DNA of 64,000 nt from an uncultured Eubacteriales bacterium. Its GTDB lineage: Bacteria; Bacillota; Clostridia; Oscillospirales; Oscillospiraceae. How positions within the stretch are numbered: position 1 is the first letter of the stretch; every line of letters begins with the position of its first letter. Shown here piece by piece: positions 48,489-57,164 of this stretch. The notes beneath the pieces are model-generated. The model was not told the DNA's origin. It saw nothing but the letters and a program-made list of their open reading frames with translations, and searched no databases. The DNA is taken from contig URDG01000001.1 in the NCBI GenBank assembly GCA_900546515.1, positions 116,542 through 180,541 on the forward strand, written 5' to 3'. A program made the position numbers and the translations under genes.

Positions 48489-48998
48489 TTAATCAAGCAT
48501 ACGTATTATCTTTGCCGGCACGCCGCCAAGCAGTGAATTATCTGGGGCATCACTAACAACACATGCACAAGCAGCAACAACACAGCCAGCGCCAATTGTT
48601 ACGTTATTGACAATTGTGGCACGAACGCCAATCCACGTTCCTGCACCAACACTTTGATGGCAGCTTATCCCCTCTCCTGCTCTGCGTTTATACCCGCCTA
48701 TTTTGTGACCACCGGTCTGAAATGTAACTTCCGGTGCAACATCACAGTTGTCTCCAATAACAACAGTTCCGTTTCCGTTTATCCTCAGATTTTTGCCTAT
48801 CCAGCAATTGGCCCCGACGCACAGACTTCCCTGAACATAGACCGGACCAACAACTTTGCTTCCCTCTCCTATTGAAAAACTATCAATTGAATTAAGCAGT
48901 TTTCTTTTTAGTTCGAAGAAGCACGGTCTTGTCCCTGAAAACAAATGATTTACAAGAAAAATCGATATCTTTCTCCAAATTTTCTTAAAAACAACCAT
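48489..48998 (-). CDS. Hexapeptide-repeat acyltransferase
   Basis: A 169-residue left-handed beta-helix acyltransferase. Repeats run from SIGEGSKVVGPVYVQGSL to VVIGDNCDVAPEV and WIGVRATIVNNVTIGAGCVV. A catalytic-type His lies in TGGHKIGGY and the tail NSLLGGVPAKIIRML is typical of sugar O-acetyltransferases. It probably acetylates a sugar of the polysaccharide repeat unit. Confidence 0.9.
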   Translation of the reverse strand: MVVFKKIWRKISIFLVNHLFSGTRPCFFELKRKLLNSIDSFSIGEGSKVVGPVYVQGSLCVGANCWIGKNLRINGNGTVVIGDNCDVAPEVTFQTGGHKIGGYKRRAGEGISCHQSVGAGTWIGVRATIVNNVTIGAGCVVAACACVVSDAPDNSLLGGVPAKIIRMLD

Positions 48999-49004
48999 GT
49001 TTCT

Positions 49005-50183
49005 CTAAACCTCATTTTCTCTGAACCACTCATTTTCCAGACGTTCTGCAATACTGCACGGTCCATCTGTATACCTCTCAAATCGCGCTGAGGAGTCCAG
49101 GTGCCATGACGCAAGCTCTATAAAGCGATCTGCCGCTATTTGCGGGTTCCACAGCTTCTGTACAGATGTATAGGCACTATATCCAAGCTTTCTGCGCACC
49201 TCGGTATTGTCCAGAAGAAATGCAGTTTTTTCTATGAGTCCTGCGGTATCCCCATTTTCATATATCAATCCATTTACTTTGTTTTCCAACATGAAAGGTA
49301 CTGAACCGACGGCATGACTTGCCACTACAGCACAGCCGCTGTTCATCGCTTCGTTCAGGACTGCACCCCACCCTTCATTGAAATCGCTGGTGAAAAGAAA
49401 AATGTCCGCTGCCTCCATATAATGCCGAACCTTCTGCGGCGGCATAGCTCCAAGAAACTCAACATAATTGGACAGGCCGCTTTTTTCCGCCATCTTTTTT
49501 AATTCCGGTTCAAGTTCGCCGCATCCAATAATTTTCAAACTGAAGCTGTATCCTCGCCGCTTTAATTCTTCTGCCGTAAGAATTGCCGTTTCCGGATGCT
49601 TCCATTCAATAAGTCTCCCTGCCCACACGATCATGGGTCTATCATTCAGCGACTTTCTTTGCATGAGCAACTCCGGATCGTATTCAATATTTTCCGGAAA
49701 ATACCCCCACTTATAGGCTTTGTCAACAAAGCTGCGCGTCATAGCGTAGTCTCTGGAGGCATAAGCACTGGCGCATAGCAAATAGTCATTTGCATGCCGG
49801 CCAAAACGCCAATAGTTCTTTACAAATCGAAGCGGCATCTGCCATCTGGATGGATCCCCTCTTTTGTACATGCGTTCACTGTAACGGAACACAAGCTTTC
49901 TTTTCCTGTGGCGTTCATTTAACAAATTATCAGGCGCACTGCCAAAGATCACTGCATCGGCCTCATTTATAAGATAAATCTGTTCTTCTTTTTCTATCTT
50001 ATTTTTTGCTGCCGGAAGAACATACGACGGAAGCCCCTTTGTTCCCCAGCCGAGCTCTTTTCTGTCTTCAGGCATCTCCGAAGTCTCAATAAAACAATAA
50101 TCATTACCCAATAGAGTATAAAACGATTCTGACAGAAAATGCTGATGATGATTAAAGAAATTTGATATAAAAACAATCTTCAT
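49005..50183 (-). CDS. Family 4 glycosyltransferase
   Basis: A 392-residue GT-B retaining glycosyltransferase. The donor-binding half shows VWAGRLIEWKHPE near 190-202 and the EX7E block FTSDFNEGWGAVLNEAMNSGCAVVAS near 268-293. The N-terminus MKIVFISNFFNHHQHFLSE is unusual for its His pairs. It acts in the polysaccharide pathway, 5 nt after the polymerase gene. Confidence 0.92.
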   Translation of the reverse strand: MKIVFISNFFNHHQHFLSESFYTLLGNDYCFIETSEMPEDRKELGWGTKGLPSYVLPAAKNKIEKEEQIYLINEADAVIFGSAPDNLLNERHRKRKLVFRYSERMYKRGDPSRWQMPLRFVKNYWRFGRHANDYLLCASAYASRDYAMTRSFVDKAYKWGYFPENIEYDPELLMQRKSLNDRPMIVWAGRLIEWKHPETAILTAEELKRRGYSFSLKIIGCGELEPELKKMAEKSGLSNYVEFLGAMPPQKVRHYMEAADIFLFTSDFNEGWGAVLNEAMNSGCAVVASHAVGSVPFMLENKVNGLIYENGDTAGLIEKTAFLLDNTEVRRKLGYSAYTSVQKLWNPQIAADRFIELASWHLDSSARFERYTDGPCSIAERLENEWFRENEV

Positions 50184-50188
50184 AAAAA

Positions 50189-51364
50189 CTAACTGTCTTT
50201 AAGCCGGCTGTTGGCTATTGCCAAAAATATGCCGGCATGCAAATATATTCCCAGTCCGCCCGAAAATATTGCTGCTTCGCCAATGCCTAACAGAAATGTA
50301 CAAATAAATGCAATAAATGCGATCTGATCATAATTCTCACGATTTTTTATTCGCTGCATAATACTATATATATAATAACAGAACACCGCAAATGCAACCA
50401 CGCCATACGATACCAAAATATCCAAATGACTATTATGCATTTGTGATTCTCCTGTGCCGTCACTTATCTGAAAATATGCGCCGAATAAAGGAGACTGTCG
50501 GAAAGCGTCAAGCGCTGGTTTCCAGATTTTCACGCGAGATGACAACTGTTTTCCTTCACCCACCATAAATGAGAATAATTCGTTTATTCCATCCAAGTCT
50601 ATAACCAGCATATAAACAATTACAAATATAAGAGGGAAAAGCACCACTATTATCGACGCGGTTTTCCCCATTCTAAGTTTTGTTACAAAACCGGTCTTTC
50701 TTAAAATAATTACAGTGAAGAATACCACCAGAGCTAATAAAACATTTCTGGATTCTGTTTCGCTTACGAAAAAAATTTCAACTGCGGCAAACATAAAGCA
50801 GCAGATTTTCCATAGGACCTTCTTTTCATAGCTCCCAACAAGTGCGAAAAACATTATCATACACCCAAGGAACAGAGCCGTAAGGTTAGGATTGCTGAAG
50901 CCGAACGTCAAATATGTTGAAATCCGTCCATTAATCATATACATTCTGGATGTTTGTGTAAAAAAAAGGAACACCAGCAGAGCGCCTATAACCATATATA
51001 TTATTTTTAATAATGAAAGCGTTTTTTTGTCTATTTCTATTTTGGACATAACGCAGAAATAAAGCAAGGTCGTACAGAACATCATCCATTTTTTCATATA
51101 TTGAAATGAAAAATCCGCGTTCTCCAGAACCCCGTTTACCAGAATATTCACGAGCGAAAGTGCAGCAACAGACAGCATCAGCAGGTCAAGTCTGTCCATC
51201 CTTTCGACCGCTGCCATTATCCACAAGAAAAAAGTCACAAAGAAAGTTCCGTAGAACAGCCAGCTGGACATTTTCTGCATGGAAAAGAGTTGGCATATCA
51301 CTATAGCCGCGCCCAAAAAATATTCCAGTTTTAGCAGTCCTATCCTTATTTTCTCTGTTCGCAT
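50189..51364 (-). CDS. O-antigen ligase/polymerase-like (Wzy) membrane protein
   Basis: A 391-residue protein with about 10-11 membrane segments and a large extracellular loop near 255-310 (SSRVKIWKPALDAFRQSPLFG, then SQMHNSHLDILVSYGV). That loop, including the His in HNSHLD, is the Wzy/WaaL-type signature. It probably polymerises lipid-linked repeat units outside the membrane. It overlaps the upstream glycosyltransferase by 19 nt. Confidence 0.87.
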   Translation of the reverse strand: MRTEKIRIGLLKLEYFLGAAIVICQLFSMQKMSSWLFYGTFFVTFFLWIMAAVERMDRLDLLMLSVAALSLVNILVNGVLENADFSFQYMKKWMMFCTTLLYFCVMSKIEIDKKTLSLLKIIYMVIGALLVFLFFTQTSRMYMINGRISTYLTFGFSNPNLTALFLGCMIMFFALVGSYEKKVLWKICCFMFAAVEIFFVSETESRNVLLALVVFFTVIILRKTGFVTKLRMGKTASIIVVLFPLIFVIVYMLVIDLDGINELFSFMVGEGKQLSSRVKIWKPALDAFRQSPLFGAYFQISDGTGESQMHNSHLDILVSYGVVAFAVFCYYIYSIMQRIKNRENYDQIAFIAFICTFLLGIGEAAIFSGGLGIYLHAGIFLAIANSRLKDS

Positions 51365-52578
51365 TGCAAACCCCTATAAATCTGTTCATACTGCAACAGC
51401 ATACTCTTTTGCGAGTAAACCTTATGAGCCTTTTCAGAAATCAATTCGGGCGATACTCTTCTTTTCAGTTTAATTAGCTCACGCGCCGCTCGCTCAAGCT
51501 CATCCACGTCCCCGTATGAGACAAAACTGCTGAACTCTTTCATAGATATCTGTTCCGGTCCGCCCGCACGAAAGCCTGCAACAGGCGTCCCACAGCAAAG
51601 GCTTTCGGCGCAAATCATAGAGAATGTCTCACGTTTACTTGATATAACCGTAATATCTGCCGCAGAATAAAGTTCGGCCAGCAACCGCTGGTCCTGCACT
51701 TCGCCAAGGAAAAAAACATTATCCGGCGCGGACCGGCTTAATTTATATTTTCCGGCAACAATGAAAATAAATTCCGTCATTCTTTCTGCAAGCTTGAGTA
51801 CGTATTCACCACCCTTTATATCATCGGGTGTATCCCTGAACATCGCTGTCGCATGAAACACTATACCATCTTTTTCAGCGCTTGCCAGATACTCGTAAAC
51901 ACGCTTTTTATTGTTTCTATAATAAAAAACCGAGGTATCTACTGCGTTCAGGATGACCGAATGCATCTTATCTTTTAAAATCGGAGATTGTTTGGCTCTG
52001 CACATGAGCCACGGTGATACAGAAACAACTCGCAGTCTGTCATTAAAGCCGGAAAATGCCCGCTTCATTCTTATAAAGCTGTCATGTGTACGGTCAAAAA
52101 AATAGCTCTTATCGGCATAATACGGGTCTGGGCACATACTGCAGCCGTTCAGCCATCTATTGCACTCAAGCGAATGTCCGCAATTTGCAGTATACATAAA
52201 CTCAGCATGCAAAGTCAAAACAACCGCTATACGGTTGTCATTCAACCATTTAATAAGCCGATATATATTTACAAAGTTTCCGTTTATACACTGAATATGA
52301 ACAACGTCAGGCTTTTCTTTTTTTATAATTGAAATGATTTTGATTGTTGATATAAAACAGCCTCCATACGGAATACCACATAATCTTGATATGAAGCTAT
52401 TAAACTTTCCGTATAGGTTGCCGCAGACTCTGTACAGGTTTTTATCTTCCTCACTTGCCCCCCGTCCATATATCACAACGGATGAGTATCCATCGCTCAT
52501 TAATCCATGATGTATTGCCTTTGTCAGCTTTCCAGTGCTGCCTACGCCATAGACGTTATTAATTTGAAGAATTTTCAT
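51346..52578 (-). CDS. Family 4 glycosyltransferase
   Basis: A 410-residue GT-B enzyme. The acceptor half starts MKILQINNVYGVGSTGKLTK with the Gly loop, and the middle has HAEFMYTANCGHSLECNRW, a Cys/His-rich acceptor segment seen in some capsular transferases. The donor block is TFSMICAESLCCGTPVAGF near 322-340. It follows the next upstream glycosyltransferase by 1 nt. Confidence 0.92.
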   Translation of the reverse strand: MKILQINNVYGVGSTGKLTKAIHHGLMSDGYSSVVIYGRGASEEDKNLYRVCGNLYGKFNSFISRLCGIPYGGCFISTIKIISIIKKEKPDVVHIQCINGNFVNIYRLIKWLNDNRIAVVLTLHAEFMYTANCGHSLECNRWLNGCSMCPDPYYADKSYFFDRTHDSFIRMKRAFSGFNDRLRVVSVSPWLMCRAKQSPILKDKMHSVILNAVDTSVFYYRNNKKRVYEYLASAEKDGIVFHATAMFRDTPDDIKGGEYVLKLAERMTEFIFIVAGKYKLSRSAPDNVFFLGEVQDQRLLAELYSAADITVISSKRETFSMICAESLCCGTPVAGFRAGGPEQISMKEFSSFVSYGDVDELERAARELIKLKRRVSPELISEKAHKVYSQKSMLLQYEQIYRGLQCEQRK

Positions 52579-52579
52579 C

Positions 52580-53890
52580 TTATATATGCTTATCCGTCGT
52601 CACAGCCTTGCGAAAAATTTCTCTTAGCAGCTTATCATTCTTTTCCTTATTGTGACATTCATTTGCAAGCTTCTGTGCATTTTCAACCAACTGTTCTCGA
52701 ATCATGGGATCATGTTCCAGCTTTAGAATAGCACTCGGGAAATCTTCCGCACTTTCCAATATAAACGCAGAACTATTTCTCTTCAAATATTCAATTGATG
52801 ATATGTCCTTTGGACCATAGGCAAGTAAGCACGCCCCACTGCAAAGGCTCTCGCCAATCTTAGTGGACAGAGAATATCTGGTACGTGCTTTTGCTGTTTC
52901 ATCAAAAGCTTCCACGTGCAAAAGATATTTAGCACGTCCTATGATCTCCGGCACCTTTGCCCCAGATATTCCGCCATGAAATCTGATTCCATTCTCCTCG
53001 GTAAGCTGAGCAAGAGTGCTCTCTTTTTTGTCATTTGAATATACATCGATATATTCGAATCCGCTGATACTCGCAGCATTAAGAGCGCGCCCAAGCTCCA
53101 CCAGCGGCTTAACGCGATTAACGCCAAGTCCTCCTGCATACACAATTCCGCTTCTTTCATGTGATGGCAAAGAATAAGGATTTTTTTTTGCTGCAATTCT
53201 GATTGTGTGAATCGGTTGAGTAAATATCTTTCTGTAATCCTCAGCCATCTTATCGCTTATAACGACAATCTCCTTAGTGTTGCTGCTGACTGCGCTTACA
53301 CACTTCATCAGTTTTTTATAGTATATCGCCTCAAACGGGTTCTTTTTACGCCAACGGCCAAGATAGTAATCGTCACAGCAATATAGCACAATTGGAATAT
53401 TAAAGCTGTCAGAAATATGTTTAGCTATCTTATATGAAAACGTATAGTCTCCTGATGCAAAAAAAATAACGTCGGGATTTTGCTCTTTTATCCAGCTCCT
53501 AAGTTGTGCGCTGTCCCATTTACCCACTGCCCACAACAATTCTCTCATCAGATAAATAAATGGTGTGCGTTTTCTGGCAAGTTGATATACTTTTGCCAAG
53601 AAACCACTGTCTACTCTCGACCGTGGAGCATCGGTCTTTATATCATCACTTGTAAATATGCGATAACTCGTTTTTCCCGTGTATATAGAACGCAAAACAT
53701 CAACGTCGGTAACACGAAAATAATTTTCGCACATACTTACCGTGGGGATTTCAGTGTGAAAATACAGCTGAGACAAATTTCCGGGTGATATGAGGGAGAG
53801 CATGCTTGCAAGAGTTTTCCCCATAGCGTTCTCCCTTCCGAACACATTATGACTTATAACAAGAACTTTTATGTCAGTTTTAGCCTCCAT
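52580..53890 (-). CDS. GT-B glycosyltransferase
   Basis: A 436-residue protein with a GT-B layout. The N-terminus ALVISHNVFGRENAMGKTL-type segment (seen as VLVISHNVFGRENAMGKT) is followed by GIVYAGGLGVNRVKPLVELGRAL near 255-277. The donor-site part is YSLSTKIGESLCSGACLLAYGP near 355-376. It is a more distant member than its neighbours. No clear ribosome binding site precedes ATG 53890, so it may be coupled to the LCP gene 6 nt upstream. Confidence 0.85.
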   Translation of the reverse strand: MEAKTDIKVLVISHNVFGRENAMGKTLASMLSLISPGNLSQLYFHTEIPTVSMCENYFRVTDVDVLRSIYTGKTSYRIFTSDDIKTDAPRSRVDSGFLAKVYQLARKRTPFIYLMRELLWAVGKWDSAQLRSWIKEQNPDVIFFASGDYTFSYKIAKHISDSFNIPIVLYCCDDYYLGRWRKKNPFEAIYYKKLMKCVSAVSSNTKEIVVISDKMAEDYRKIFTQPIHTIRIAAKKNPYSLPSHERSGIVYAGGLGVNRVKPLVELGRALNAASISGFEYIDVYSNDKKESTLAQLTEENGIRFHGGISGAKVPEIIGRAKYLLHVEAFDETAKARTRYSLSTKIGESLCSGACLLAYGPKDISSIEYLKRNSSAFILESAEDFPSAILKLEHDPMIREQLVENAQKLANECHNKEKNDKLLREIFRKAVTTDKHI

Positions 53891-53896
53891 ATTTGC

Positions 53897-54913
53897 TCAA
53901 TGTATCCCCTCATAGATCGATTCAAAAAGATGCTTGTTATTTACCTCATAATCCGGCTGCGCATATGCATTTCCATCACTTGAGCTGGTATACGCTCCAT
54001 CGAGCGGGATCCTGTCAGATATGGTTTTATAGTTCAATAATTCGTCTGATTTATCCAAAAGCGCAAAAAGCTCGCTCGCACTCAGGTCGGTATCAACTTC
54101 CTTAAAAAATGCATTCGCAAAATCGATCAATTCCGAATGGCTCATCTTTTTCAGCTTATCCATTATCTGTCCGACGACATACCTTGCGCGTATGGTGCGT
54201 CCGACATCATCACGCGTACTTGACGGTCTTATACGCAGATATGCCGCTGTCTGGACACCGTTCATCATATGAACCCCTGTGTCTTCGACATCTATAATAT
54301 TAGAGCCGGCCTCCGCCCCAACGAGCTTATTTATATTGTTTATCTTAGGTATCATCGCCCATATCTCATCGCGGGACAGTTCTGCCTCAATACCTCCAAG
54401 CGAGTCTATAATATCTACTATATCCAAATAATTAACAAGGACATAACTTGTTACCGGTATTTCAAAGTTTAGCTCAAACACCTCTCGGAGAAGAGGGACT
54501 CCACCTTTGTGATATGTAGTTGTAAGCTTTGTATCGTAAGCATTCGGAACCCTGACTCTTGTATCGCGCAGGAAAGAAGTAAGTATAATTTCCTCCGTCT
54601 TGTTGTTTACAGTCAGGAGCATAACTCCGTCGGCGTTGCCAAGATCGTTCATCCCGGCCAGATAATCATTATCCACGCCTATCAGTAAAATATTGATTAC
54701 TTCATCAAGTGTTTCAGCGCTTCCGGTCTTTTCTCTGACGATTTCCCGCACTTGCCGGCTCACGTTTGAAGTCGGCTCTGCATGCTGAGCCGTCCCCGCC
54801 TCTTCAGGGATATCCTCGGCAAGTTTTTTCTCCGCAGTCAGAATGAAAAATACAACAGCCGCTATCAAAATTATGCAGACCGCGATCAGTATGGATTTAG
54901 TAGATTTCTTCAT
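53897..54913 (-). CDS. LytR-CpsA-Psr (LCP) family ligase
   Basis: A 338-residue membrane-anchored protein (one helix, about 7-27) with an extracellular LCP domain (about 70-300). Conserved parts are NILLIGVDNDYLAG, ADGVMLLTVN, LTSFLRDTRVRVP with the pyrophosphate-binding Arg, and TAAYLRIRPSSTRDDVGRTIRAR. LCP proteins transfer lipid-linked glycans to peptidoglycan. It overlaps cpsB by 4 nt and fits attachment of the polysaccharide made by this cluster. Confidence 0.94.
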   Translation of the reverse strand: MKKSTKSILIAVCIILIAAVVFFILTAEKKLAEDIPEEAGTAQHAEPTSNVSRQVREIVREKTGSAETLDEVINILLIGVDNDYLAGMNDLGNADGVMLLTVNNKTEEIILTSFLRDTRVRVPNAYDTKLTTTYHKGGVPLLREVFELNFEIPVTSYVLVNYLDIVDIIDSLGGIEAELSRDEIWAMIPKINNINKLVGAEAGSNIIDVEDTGVHMMNGVQTAAYLRIRPSSTRDDVGRTIRARYVVGQIMDKLKKMSHSELIDFANAFFKEVDTDLSASELFALLDKSDELLNYKTISDRIPLDGAYTSSSDGNAYAQPDYEVNNKHLFESIYEGIH

Positions 54914-55620
54914 AGTCTGTCACCTACAAAGGAGTAAACCCTTTTATTAAATCTGGCAAAATCAGCACTTCTGCCTGCGCGAAATATGGATTCTGCCGCC
55001 GCGCCGAGATTAGGCGCTCTTGACGTTGTATTATGGCAGTCGGAACCAATAAAGTGTATTTTACCCTTATTCATAAGCTCAATTGAATAATCAGCAGTAT
55101 CATTATGAATAAAGAAGCTGGCGTTTACCTGCACGAGGAGCCTGCGATCTTTTACCCGGTCTACAAGCTTCCTGTCAGAAAGCATGCGCATATATCTATC
55201 TATATGCGCAATAACAGGTATGCAGCCAAAGTTCCGTCCGGTCTCCTCAATTTCGTCGAGCATAGAATCTGACCACTGCATCATCGGCGGCTCTATCAGA
55301 ATGCATTTAAGATCGCCCATAAAGAGCTTTTTGACCTCGACAGCGCCGCTTATTCCCGGGAAATAGAGCACCTCTGCTCCAAGTCTGATTTCCGGGTATT
55401 TCCCTGTGGAAGCATCGATCGCCTCATGCAACTGCCGGTACGCTTCATTGCGCCGCTCAATGAACGATGCCGGGTCTTCCTGATCTGCATAGAAATGCGG
55501 CGTAGCAAATATTATATCAACGCCCTGTTTCCAGCTTTCCGACAGCATCTCAAGACTCTGTTCAACGCTCTGCGATCCGTCGTCAATTCCGGGCAAAATG
55601 TGAGAATGAAAATCAACCAT
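54910..55620 (-). CDS. cpsB: CpsB/CapC-type protein-tyrosine phosphatase
   Basis: A 236-residue PHP-fold, metal-dependent phosphatase. Metal ligands are MVDFHSHILPGIDDG (His5, His7), ATPHFY near 40, VIAHIDRY near 135-142 and GSDCHN near 198-203. It removes phosphate from the tyrosine-rich tail of the CpsD kinase and so controls chain synthesis. It stands between the kinase and LCP genes, the usual capsule order. Confidence 0.94.
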   Translation of the reverse strand: MVDFHSHILPGIDDGSQSVEQSLEMLSESWKQGVDIIFATPHFYADQEDPASFIERRNEAYRQLHEAIDASTGKYPEIRLGAEVLYFPGISGAVEVKKLFMGDLKCILIEPPMMQWSDSMLDEIEETGRNFGCIPVIAHIDRYMRMLSDRKLVDRVKDRRLLVQVNASFFIHNDTADYSIELMNKGKIHFIGSDCHNTTSRAPNLGAAAESIFRAGRSADFARFNKRVYSFVGDRL

Positions 55621-55625
55621 ATTGA

Positions 55626-56366
55626 TCAGCGATAATAATAGTAGTTATTGTACTGATATTTCTTGCCTGCGCCCTCAAGTGTGCCATTCATTACAAACCC
55701 CAGTATTTTTGCGTTTGCATATCTCAGCTGATCAACACACTCTCTGAAAACATTCTGCGGGCAGCTATTCTCACGCAGAACCACAATCATACCATCCGTA
55801 TACCTTGAAACGGCAACAGCGTCGGTCACCGCTCCAACGGGCGGCAGATCAATTATGATATAATCGTAGCTTGTGGCCAAAGCCTTGATAAGCTTTTCCG
55901 CTCGAAGTGAATTCAGCAATTCAGAAGGATTTGGCGGAATATCTCCGCCCGGAATAATGCTGAGACTGACCGTTCCATCCGAACTTGTATACTTCCTCAT
56001 ACCAACAGAGACTGAATTTATGTCCAGCAGCAGATTACTAAGTCCCGGGCTTTGTACAACACCCGTTTTAATATGCAGTGAAGGCCTGCGCAAATCAGCA
56101 TCAATAAGAAGAACTTTTTTATCCAATTCGGCAATAGAATATGCCAGATTAAGCGCGACCGTACTTTTCCCCTCACTGGGCTGCGCGCTTGTTATTCCAA
56201 TGACGTGGCAGCTCTTGTCATGCTGAAAAGATATAAGAACGTTTGTGCGAAGGCGCTTGAATGCCTCTTTTGCGGCAAAGCTCAGACTCTCGCACTGTGG
56301 AACTGCCTTGCTGTTTTCCGAAGTCCCATAGATTTTGTTTTCTCTGTCAGTTCTTTTCTCGCTCAT
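55626..56366 (-). CDS. cpsD: CpsD/CapB-type tyrosine autokinase
   Basis: A 246-residue BY-kinase. Walker A is SAQPSEGKST (60-69), Walker A' is VLLIDADLRRP (85-95) and Walker B-like IIIDLPPVG lies near 176. The C-terminus is a tyrosine cluster (YQYNNYYYYR), the autophosphorylation site. It needs the membrane partner CpsC, encoded next door with a 4-nt overlap. Confidence 0.95.
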   Translation of the reverse strand: MSEKRTDRENKIYGTSENSKAVPQCESLSFAAKEAFKRLRTNVLISFQHDKSCHVIGITSAQPSEGKSTVALNLAYSIAELDKKVLLIDADLRRPSLHIKTGVVQSPGLSNLLLDINSVSVGMRKYTSSDGTVSLSIIPGGDIPPNPSELLNSLRAEKLIKALATSYDYIIIDLPPVGAVTDAVAVSRYTDGMIVVLRENSCPQNVFRECVDQLRYANAKILGFVMNGTLEGAGKKYQYNNYYYYR

Positions 56367-57136
56367 TGTTTGCCGCCCCCTTCGCCGTAATACGAGGAAT
56401 AGTAGTACCCTTTCTTGCCGGAAATCCGCATATCAGGTATAAGTGCAAGAACAGGAATATCCGGGTACATATCTTTCAGATCATCCACCGACCTGATATC
56501 AACATTTCTCTTCTCTGATGTAACAAACACAGCAAGAACAACTGCCGAGCACAGTATGCCGCCTATCAATGCTCCGATCAAAGTATTTTTTATGTAGCTG
56601 GGTGAGGATCTATGTGCCGGGATAATTGCATAATCCACGATACGCACCGAGCTGCCGTCAACTATTTCCGCTATGCGGTCGGGAAGTATCTTTGCAATCG
56701 TATTCGCAACAAGCTCCGCCTCGACCGGATTTTCACTCTCAACGGTAACATCAAATGCCGCAGTATCTGATACTGCCCGTGCGTCTATCATTTTCTCAAG
56801 GTCTTCATATGTATAACTGAGCCCTGCTTCCGATATGACCTCTTCAAGCGTGGTGCGCGATTCAAGAATGTATATATATGTGCTGACGAGCGTATTTGAC
56901 GCAGACAGTTCCGAAGACGTTATTGAGAAGCTTGTAGCGCCGAAAGAAAAGGAACTGTTGTTAACATACATTGAAGTTGTTGCCTTGTACTTGGGACTGA
57001 TAAAAAAGAATGTTCCCGCGAAAGATGCTGCCCCGAAAATAGACGCAGCAAGAATTATTATAAGCGCTTTTTGCCAAAGAATGTTTACGACCTGAAACAA
57101 ATCAAGCTCTATTTCCTTTTTTTGACTTGCCGCCAT
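56363..57136 (-). CDS. cpsC: CpsC/Wzz-type chain-length regulator and kinase activator
   Basis: A 257-residue protein with two membrane helices (about 23-45 and 188-208) and an extracellular Wzz domain between (opening ALIIILAASIFGAASFAGTF, later IIPAHRSSPSYIKNTLIG). The cytoplasmic tail ends SGKKGYYYSSYYG, a second tyrosine cluster that is unusual for a CpsC. GGAGGGC precedes the ATG. Confidence 0.93.
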   Translation of the reverse strand: MAASQKKEIELDLFQVVNILWQKALIIILAASIFGAASFAGTFFFISPKYKATTSMYVNNSSFSFGATSFSITSSELSASNTLVSTYIYILESRTTLEEVISEAGLSYTYEDLEKMIDARAVSDTAAFDVTVESENPVEAELVANTIAKILPDRIAEIVDGSSVRIVDYAIIPAHRSSPSYIKNTLIGALIGGILCSAVVLAVFVTSEKRNVDIRSVDDLKDMYPDIPVLALIPDMRISGKKGYYYSSYYGEGGGKQ

Positions 57137-57164
57137 ACATGCCCTCCGAAAATATTAATAAAAC

